The translations under genes and the position numbers were made by a program. Below are positions 5,397 through 10,019 of a DNA stretch of 10,019 nucleotides, in pieces (position 1 is the first letter of the stretch; the number at the start of each line of letters is the position of its first letter). The DNA comes from Bacillota bacterium (GTDB taxonomy: Bacteria; Bacillota; Sulfobacillia; Symbiobacteriales; Symbiobacteriaceae). The notes below the pieces were generated by a model. The model ran no database searches, was not told the origin of the DNA, and saw nothing but the letters and a program-made list of their open reading frames with translations. Location of the stretch: contig JAQBPS010000396.1 of assembly GCA_028287415.1 (NCBI GenBank), positions 1 through 10,019 on the forward strand, in the 5' to 3' direction.

Positions 5397-6347
5397 ATGA
5401 CACACGTAGATGACGACTTTCAGTGCGACGAAGAGCCCCAGCCCGGTCATTACGATCCGCAGGTCCCGAGCGTGCCTCATCAGCCTGGTGAGCCGCAGCC
5501 CGGTCAGCCCGGTCAACCCGGCGGCGGCGGGCCGGCGGTCCAAGCCCGTGGCAACCCGGCCCTCCAGAACATCCAGGCCCTTGGCACGGCCAGTGTGCCT
5601 GCGCTCAAGCCCAACATCCACTGCCTGAGCATTATCGGGCAGGTGGAGGGGCACCTGGCCCTGCCGCCGCAGAACAAGACCACCAAGTACGAGCATGTGA
5701 TCCCCCAGCTCGTGGCGGTCGAGCAGAACCCGGAGATCGAGGGGCTGCTCGTGATCCTCAACACCGTCGGCGGCGACGTGGAGGCTGGCCTGGCGATCGC
5801 CGAGATGATTGCAAGCCTGTCCAAGCCATCGGTCTCCCTGGTCCTGGGTGGCGGCCACTCGATCGGCGTGCCGATCGCCGTCTCGACGACCTACTCGTAT
5901 ATCGCCTCGACCGCCACCATGACCATCCACCCGATCCGGCTGACCGGCCTCGTAATCGGCGTGCCGCAGACCTACGAGTACATGGACAAGATGTCAGACC
6001 GGGTGATCCGCTTCGTCGTCGAGAAGTCCGGGATCGAGGAGAAGAAGTTCCGCGAGCTGATGTTCCGGACCGGGGAGCTGGCCCGGGACGTCGGCACGGT
6101 CGTCGTCGGCAAGGATGCCGTGAAGTCCGGGCTGATCAACGATGTGGGCGGTGTTGCTCAGTCGGTGAATAAGCTGAACGAGCTGGTGATGGAGCGCCGG
6201 CGGCAGGCGGAGTCTGACATGCAGCAGGCGCAGATGCCGCAGATGCCGCAGCTGCCGCAGGTGGCGCCGCAGATCCCGCAGGTGGGGCCACAGATCCCGC
6301 CGCAGATGCCGGCGCAACTGCCCACGCCCCCGGGGGTGGTCCAGTGA
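5397..6347 (+). CDS. tepA: ClpP-family serine protease TepA, with long Pro/Gln-rich tails
   Basis: TepA is a ClpP-related (S14) protease without an ATPase partner gene nearby; in Bacillus it is linked to protein translocation and spore protein turnover. The ClpP fold spans about residues 72-262. The hallmark segments are [14 protein letters not shown] (118-131), the nucleophile Ser155 in GGHSIG, His178 in TIHPIRLTG, and the late [12 protein letters not shown] (238-249). The third catalytic residue is not assigned with confidence. Length is 316 against about 245 in Bacillus. The excess lies in a Pro/Gly/Gln-rich head (12-45, with QPG repeats) and a Met-Pro-Gln-rich tail (277-316). No signal peptide is seen. 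The ATG at 5397 follows GGAG (5385-5388) at 8 bases. The stop overlaps the ylzJ start (GTGA), so the two are translationally coupled. Upstream is the repeat block and a small inverted repeat (5351-5356/5367-5372) of unknown meaning. Confidence 0.92.
   Translation: MTHVDDDFQCDEEPQPGHYDPQVPSVPHQPGEPQPGQPGQPGGGGPAVQARGNPALQNIQALGTASVPALKPNIHCLSIIGQVEGHLALPPQNKTTKYEHVIPQLVAVEQNPEIEGLLVILNTVGGDVEAGLAIAEMIASLSKPSVSLVLGGGHSIGVPIAVSTTYSYIASTATMTIHPIRLTGLVIGVPQTYEYMDKMSDRVIRFVVEKSGIEEKKFRELMFRTGELARDVGTVVVGKDAVKSGLINDVGGVAQSVNKLNELVMERRRQAESDMQQAQMPQMPQLPQVAPQIPQVGPQIPPQMPAQLPTPPGVVQ
6231..6311 (+). repeat. Degenerate 9-bp tandem repeat coding the TepA tail
   Basis: Units of CAGATGCCG and variants (CAGCTGCCG, CAGATCCCG) encode Gln-Met/Leu/Ile-Pro triplets. 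A shorter run of the same kind (CAGCCCGGT, 5496-5522) encodes the Gln-Pro-Gly repeats near the N-terminus. Such runs can change length by slippage. Confidence 0.8.
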
Positions 6348-6586
6348 ACGGGGTGGCGCCCGGCGTGCTCTGGACGGCGATGCCGCTGGAGCTCGTCATG
6401 GATGGCATGGACCAGTCCCAGGCGCCGGCACACACCATGGAGATGTCCGTCGGGGACGGCCTGATGCTCCAGGTCGTGCCGGGCGCCGACGGCATGGGTA
6501 CCGTGCAGCGGCTGATCTCCGGGAATACCCAGGACTATCTGGACCCCCGGTGGCAGCCGGGCGCCCGGGTCCCGATGTGGCGCTAG
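6344..6586 (+). CDS. ylzJ: YlzJ-like protein
   Basis: This is an 80-residue cytoplasmic protein of unknown function. The beginning [14 protein letters not shown] (9-22) and the end [20 protein letters not shown] (54-73) match the YlzJ-like family pattern (PlElV near the start, RLlS...DYLdPr.qPG at the end), as I remember it. The middle holds a GDGLMLQV strand. The GTG start overlaps the tepA stop by 4 bases, and in Bacillus ylzJ also follows tepA and precedes spoIIIE. This synteny supports the call. The family's role is not known; its constant place next to tepA suggests a shared task. Confidence 0.88.
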   Translation: MNGVAPGVLWTAMPLELVMDGMDQSQAPAHTMEMSVGDGLMLQVVPGADGMGTVQRLISGNTQDYLDPRWQPGARVPMWR

Positions 6587-6594
6587 GCGACAGA

Positions 6595-6627
6595 AGCCCC
6601 CGTGACGGCCATGACGTCACGGGGGCT
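6595..6627. other. Perfect 13-bp inverted repeat behind ylzJ
   Basis: AGCCCCCGTGACG (6595-6607) pairs perfectly with 6615-6627 around a 7-base loop. No T tract follows, so it is not a classic intrinsic terminator. It may protect the 3' end of the tepA-ylzJ message, act as a T-less terminator or be a protein site with the core GTGACG/CGTCAC. The remaining 6628-6754 is A/T-richer and shows no clear promoter or Fur box. Confidence 0.7.
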
Positions 6628-6754
6628 GACGCGACACTTAGAAAAGTTAAGGACGGCAGGAATATCGGGTAATCGCTCCGAATTAATGTTCGATATGTGC
6701 TTTCACGGAGCCAGGCGGAAGCTCCCGGCTGAACGCTTTGAAAGGGTGACGCAT

Positions 6755-7192
6755 GTGCCCTTGTTGCTTAAGGACATTTATTCCAGACTGCTTGAGAAAG
6801 GGCACAAGCTTACACCGCAGCGCTGGGCAATTATCTCTATCTTTTTAATGAATAAGAGCAGGCATCTCTCAGCGGATGACGTCTACTCAACGCTGAAGGA
6901 GACCTACCCGAACAACGGCATCGCTACGGTCTACCGCACGCTGGAGCTCCTCGAGGAGATCGACGTCCTCAAGAAGATCGACTTCGGCGACGGCCGTGCC
7001 CGCTACGAACTGACCGACGATGAAGCCCACCATCATCACCACCTGGTCTGCACCAGCTGCGGCAAGATCATCGAGTTCGAAGATGACCTCCTGGACAGCC
7101 TGGAGGCCGCCATGGAACGGAAAACGGGGTTCAAAATCCGGGACCATGTGGCCAAGTTTTACGGCCTCTGCGCCGACTGTCAGCAAAAGTGA
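6755..7192 (+). CDS. Fur-family metal-dependent transcription regulator
   Basis: This is a 145-residue dimeric DNA-binding repressor, the normal family length. The winged-helix part (1-80) has the hallmark HKLTPQR (17-23) and the recognition segment NGIATVYRTLELLEE (54-68). The metal-binding part (81-145) has HHHHH (92-96), CTSC (Cys99, Cys102) and CADC (Cys139, Cys142), the two CxxC pairs of the structural zinc site. The position matching PerR Asp85 is Glu85, and His37 is kept. Glu there is more usual in Fur or Zur than in PerR, but which metal it senses cannot be decided here. The start at GTG 6755 is favoured by AAAGGGTGA (6741-6749) and the family N-terminus. The frame runs open to a GTG at 6602 inside the hairpin, which is an unlikely start. 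The gene sits between ylzJ and ftsK, which are adjacent in Bacillus. Confidence 0.93.
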   Translation: MPLLLKDIYSRLLEKGHKLTPQRWAIISIFLMNKSRHLSADDVYSTLKETYPNNGIATVYRTLELLEEIDVLKKIDFGDGRARYELTDDEAHHHHHLVCTSCGKIIEFEDDLLDSLEAAMERKTGFKIRDHVAKFYGLCADCQQK

Positions 7193-7196
7193 ATGA

Positions 7197-7236
7197 AAGG
7201 CCGGGACGCCGTGGCACGGCGTACTTGGCCTTTTTT
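7197..7236 (+). terminator. Intrinsic terminator of the Fur-family gene
   Basis: AAGGCC (7197-7202) pairs with GGCCTT (7227-7232), and an inner ACGCCG (7206-7211) pairs with CGGCGT (7217-7222). Six T residues (7231-7236) follow. It begins five bases after the stop codon. Confidence 0.92.
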
Positions 7237-7300
7237 ACTGCCACAATTCGCGCCAGGGATTGGATAACCCCCCGGATTCTCCCGCACGATTGGTAGCTTG

Positions 7301-7309
7301 TGCTATAAT
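7301..7309 (+). promoter_or_regulatory. Extended -10 promoter of ftsK
   Basis: TGC directly before TATAAT (7304-7309) gives a perfect extended -10. No good -35 is found 16-18 bases upstream, which extended -10 promoters tolerate. The start point would be about 7316. The ~118-nt leader holds GGCGCC-AGTT-GGCGCC (7328-7343) and a second small hairpin (7346-7349/7356-7359). No T tract follows them. Confidence 0.72.
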
Positions 7310-7433
7310 GAGGCTATCATTGGTACCGGCGCCAGTTGGCGCCACGCCGTCACAGCGGCGGTAATCCTTCATCAAATACGGTCGGGGTGCGCAATTATGC
7401 GACAGCGCCCCTGTGATCAGGAGGTTTCAGCCC

Positions 7434-9932
7434 ATGGAGCACAGGCGGACGCGCTCCCGGAAGCCCAAGGCGGCGCCGGCCAGAGCCGCACAGACAGATG
7501 TGGGTCAGGAGATCGTGGGGGTCCTGCTGACGGCCGCGGGCATCTGGTTCTTGCTGGCGCTCGCCGGCAAGGGCGGCGGCGCCCTGGGCACGCTGATCAG
7601 CGATGGGTTGAAAACCAGCGCCGGCGATGCCGGGGCCTGGATGCTCTCCCTGGGCTTTATCTGGCTGGGGTGCTACTTTGTCTATCTGCGTTTTCACAAA
7701 CGGCCCTTCGAGTGGGGGCGCCGGGCGTGGGGCCTGGTGCTCCTTTGGGCCGGGTTCGAGGTGGTCCTTCAGCTGTTGCGCTATTCTGACCCTACCAGCG
7801 GCGGCGGCGACTTTGAGAACGCCAGGGGTGGCTACGGCGGCGGCATCATCGGCTGGGCGCTCACCGTGCCCCTCACCCGGATCTTCGGCGTGGCCGGGCG
7901 GTACGTGGCGCTGGTGGCCGCGATGCTGGTCGGCCTCGTGCTGAACACGGACATCACCCTGGGCGGGGTGGTGCACTGGCTGAAGGAGAAGGTGTTCGCC
8001 GGCGCCCGGGGCGCGACCGGGGTGGCGGGGGATTTCTACAAGCTCATGGCCAGCCGCCCTGCTCCGACCGCCCCGGCCGAGGAGAATGTCGTAGAGGAGC
8101 CACAGCCGCGGCGCCGCAAGCAGGCGGCCACGGAGGAGCTCAATACGATCGGCGGGCGCACAAAGCCGTCCGCGGAGGCGGAAACGCCGGCGATCAAGCT
8201 GAACGCCGGTCCGGACACGAAGGCCGCCGCTGCGGCAATGGCGCACACGGAACCACTGATCCGGAAGGCCGAGCCCGTCGCACCGGTTGACGGGGCGGCA
8301 GATATCGGGGCGCGGGCCTCCAAGTCGGTCCAGGCCGCGGCGGACAAGCAGAAGCGGGCCGAGGATCTGCCAGCGGCCAAGCTGGTGCCCGATGCCAGGG
8401 GCGCCGCCGACCCGGACAAGCTGAGCGATGCGTACCAGCTCCCGCCGATCACCATGCTCGCCAAGCCTCAGCCCAGGCCGGCCGCCAGCAAACAGGACCA
8501 CCTTGAGCGGGCGGCCCTGCTGGAGCGCACGCTCAAGACGTTCGGCGTCGAGGCCCGGGTGGTGGAGATCAGCCCCGGCCCGGCCGTCACCCGGTACGAA
8601 CTTCAGCCCGCCCCCGGTGTGCGGGTCAACAAGTTCACCCAGCTGGCCGACGACCTGGCGCTGGCGCTGGCGGCGGAGGATATCCGCATCGAGGCGCCGA
8701 TCCCCGGCAAGGCGGCGGTTGGCATTGAGGTCCCGAACAAGGAGCGCATGACGGTCCCGCTGCGTGAAGTCATGGAGACCCCGCTCTTCCTGAACAGCGC
8801 GTCCAAGCTGTCGGTCGCTTTCGGCAAGGACAACGCCGGCAACCCGGTCGTCGGCGACCTCTCCAAGATGCCCCACCTGCTGATCGCCGGCTCCACCGGG
8901 TCCGGCAAGTCGGTCTGCATGAACACGATCATCAGTTCGCTGCTCTTCAAGGCCCGGCCGGATGAGGTCAAAATGCTGATGGTCGACCCGAAGATGGTCG
9001 AGCTCTCTAACTACAACGGCATCCCGCACCTGATGGCCCCGGTCATCACGGACGTTAAGAAGGCGGCGGGTTACCTGAAGGGCGCCGTCAAGGAGATGGA
9101 GAACCGCTACGAGCTCTTCGCAGCGGCGGGGGCCCGAAATCTCCAGCAGTATAACCAGATGTGCCTGGACGATCCCGGTCCCGACCCGGAGCATCCGCGC
9201 CGGCCGCTGCCGTACATCGTCATCTTTGTCGACGAACTGGCCGACCTGATGATGGCCGCCCCGGTTGACGTGGAAGACGCGATCTGCCGACTCGCACAGA
9301 TGGCCCGTGCCTGCGGCATGCACCTGGTGATCGCCACGCAGTCGCCCCGTGTTGACGTCATCACGGGCCTGATCAAGGCGAACATCCCGTCCCGGATCGC
9401 CTTCGCAGTCTCCTCGCAGATCGACTCGCGCGTGATCATGGACTATGCGGGCGCCGAGCGGCTGCTGGGCCGGGGCGACATGCTCTACCATCCCAACGGG
9501 CTGTCCAAGGCGATGCGGGCGCAGGGCGCCTGGATCGACGACAAGGCCGTCGAGGATCTGGTCGCGTTCGTCAAGGCGCAGGGCAAGCCGGTCTACACGG
9601 CCGAAGAGGTGGCCGTGGAGGTCGGGGGCAAGCGTGGCGGCGGCGCCGTTGTCGGTGGCGAGGGCGAGCCCGCCTCCGCTGCGGATGCGGTCTTCCCGCA
9701 GGCAGTGCGGGTGGTGGTGGAGCATGGGCAGGCTTCGGTCTCCATCCTCCAGCGGCGGCTGCGATGCAACTACAACAAGGCGGCCCGGCTCATCGACATG
9801 ATGGAGGAGCGGGGCTTCATCGGGCCGCACCAGGGCTCCAAGCCACGCGACGTGCTGCTGTCGCTGCCGCAGTGGCAGGAGATGTTCGGCGACACTGAGG
9901 GCGACTCATCCGCCGAAGAGGCACAGGCCTAG
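7434..9932 (+). CDS. ftsK: DNA translocase FtsK/SpoIIIE
   Basis: This is a membrane-anchored, ATP-driven DNA pump that clears chromosome from the division or sporulation septum. The product is 832 residues. About four hydrophobic segments lie at roughly 25-45, 68-85, 98-115 and 138-170. An Ala/Pro/Lys-rich linker follows (205-350). The motor carries GSTGSGKS (Walker A, 486-493, Lys492) and IVIFVDELADLM (Walker B, Asp600). The C-terminal gamma domain (about 753-815, with QRRLRCNYNKAARLIDMM at 773-790) reads the polar KOPS/SRS sequences. The ATG at 7434 is chosen over an in-frame GTG at 7413 because AGGAGG (7419-7424) lies 9 bases before it. Position behind tepA-ylzJ matches Bacillus spoIIIE, so a sporulation role is likely. 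It has its own promoter and terminator and is not tied to the Fur gene. Confidence 0.96.
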   Translation: MEHRRTRSRKPKAAPARAAQTDVGQEIVGVLLTAAGIWFLLALAGKGGGALGTLISDGLKTSAGDAGAWMLSLGFIWLGCYFVYLRFHKRPFEWGRRAWGLVLLWAGFEVVLQLLRYSDPTSGGGDFENARGGYGGGIIGWALTVPLTRIFGVAGRYVALVAAMLVGLVLNTDITLGGVVHWLKEKVFAGARGATGVAGDFYKLMASRPAPTAPAEENVVEEPQPRRRKQAATEELNTIGGRTKPSAEAETPAIKLNAGPDTKAAAAAMAHTEPLIRKAEPVAPVDGAADIGARASKSVQAAADKQKRAEDLPAAKLVPDARGAADPDKLSDAYQLPPITMLAKPQPRPAASKQDHLERAALLERTLKTFGVEARVVEISPGPAVTRYELQPAPGVRVNKFTQLADDLALALAAEDIRIEAPIPGKAAVGIEVPNKERMTVPLREVMETPLFLNSASKLSVAFGKDNAGNPVVGDLSKMPHLLIAGSTGSGKSVCMNTIISSLLFKARPDEVKMLMVDPKMVELSNYNGIPHLMAPVITDVKKAAGYLKGAVKEMENRYELFAAAGARNLQQYNQMCLDDPGPDPEHPRRPLPYIVIFVDELADLMMAAPVDVEDAICRLAQMARACGMHLVIATQSPRVDVITGLIKANIPSRIAFAVSSQIDSRVIMDYAGAERLLGRGDMLYHPNGLSKAMRAQGAWIDDKAVEDLVAFVKAQGKPVYTAEEVAVEVGGKRGGGAVVGGEGEPASAADAVFPQAVRVVVEHGQASVSILQRRLRCNYNKAARLIDMMEERGFIGPHQGSKPRDVLLSLPQWQEMFGDTEGDSSAEEAQA

Positions 9933-9947
9933 GCTATAAGCATAACG

Positions 9948-9984
9948 AATGCCGCTCCCGGCTGGCCGGGGGCGGCATTTTTTT
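9948..9984 (+). terminator. Intrinsic terminator of ftsK
   Basis: A 14-bp stem (9948-9961 with 9966-9979, one T·G pair) with a CTGG loop is followed by a T run to 9984. The last 35 bases of the window show nothing further. Confidence 0.94.
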
Positions 9985-10019
9985 GGTGCACCAGGCAGCG
10001 GCCATTCAAGCATCGCGAC

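Noticed and set aside
6602..6754. GTG at 6602 as the start of the Fur-family protein
   Set aside because: It lies inside a perfect hairpin and would add about 51 residues foreign to the family. The GTG at 6755 gives the normal length and N-terminus.
7395..9830. Very long open frame on the minus strand opposite ftsK (811 codons)
   Set aside because: A mirror frame caused by high GC codon use. The plus strand carries a complete FtsK with all motifs.

Overview
The window reads as chromosome of a high-GC, endospore-forming Firmicute. The order dapA – RNase J – tepA – ylzJ – ftsK/spoIIIE is the one I recall from Bacillus (dapA-rnjB-tepA-ylzJ-spoIIIE). The GC-rich codon use, the GTG/TTG starts and the strong AGGAGG ribosome binding sites suggest Symbiobacterium or a close relative. 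That name is an inference from memory, not from a search. All genes lie on the + strand.

Layout. Positions 1-534 hold the 3' part of dapA. Positions 651-852 hold a promoter, a cyclic-di-GMP-I (GEMM-I) riboswitch and an intrinsic terminator. These control a two-gene unit: a 502-aa TPR + HD-GYP-type protein (896-2404) and, 29 bases later, a roughly 42-codon gene for a peptide with a signal sequence (2434-2562). A strong terminator at 2615-2645 closes the unit. Next come a good sigma-A-type promoter (2700-2728), a ~220-nt leader that can fold into a three-way junction (2757-2869) and the RNase J gene, which starts at a TTG at 2957. A 71-aa protein resembling the DUF1858/ScdA-N fold follows, with its own terminator. 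Positions 4974-5317 are a non-coding block of repeats: a 37-bp inverted pair, a third degenerate copy, and two related long hairpins. Then come tepA (ClpP family) and ylzJ, overlapping by 4 bases, a T-less 13-bp hairpin, a Fur-family regulator with a terminator, and a full-length ftsK/spoIIIE with its own extended -10 promoter and terminator.

How the genes work together. The core is conserved housekeeping and sporulation material: lysine/diaminopimelate synthesis, RNA decay, a membrane-linked or spore protease, and the DNA translocase. The accessory unit between dapA and rnj is the most interesting part. An RNA sensor of c-di-GMP sits in front of a protein whose C-terminal domain belongs to the c-di-GMP phosphodiesterase family and whose N-terminal half is a TPR array. 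A small exported peptide is encoded directly behind it. A TPR regulator followed by a secreted pro-peptide is the arrangement of Rap-Phr (RRNPP) quorum-sensing pairs. The unit may therefore link peptide signalling to c-di-GMP, but this is inference from layout only.
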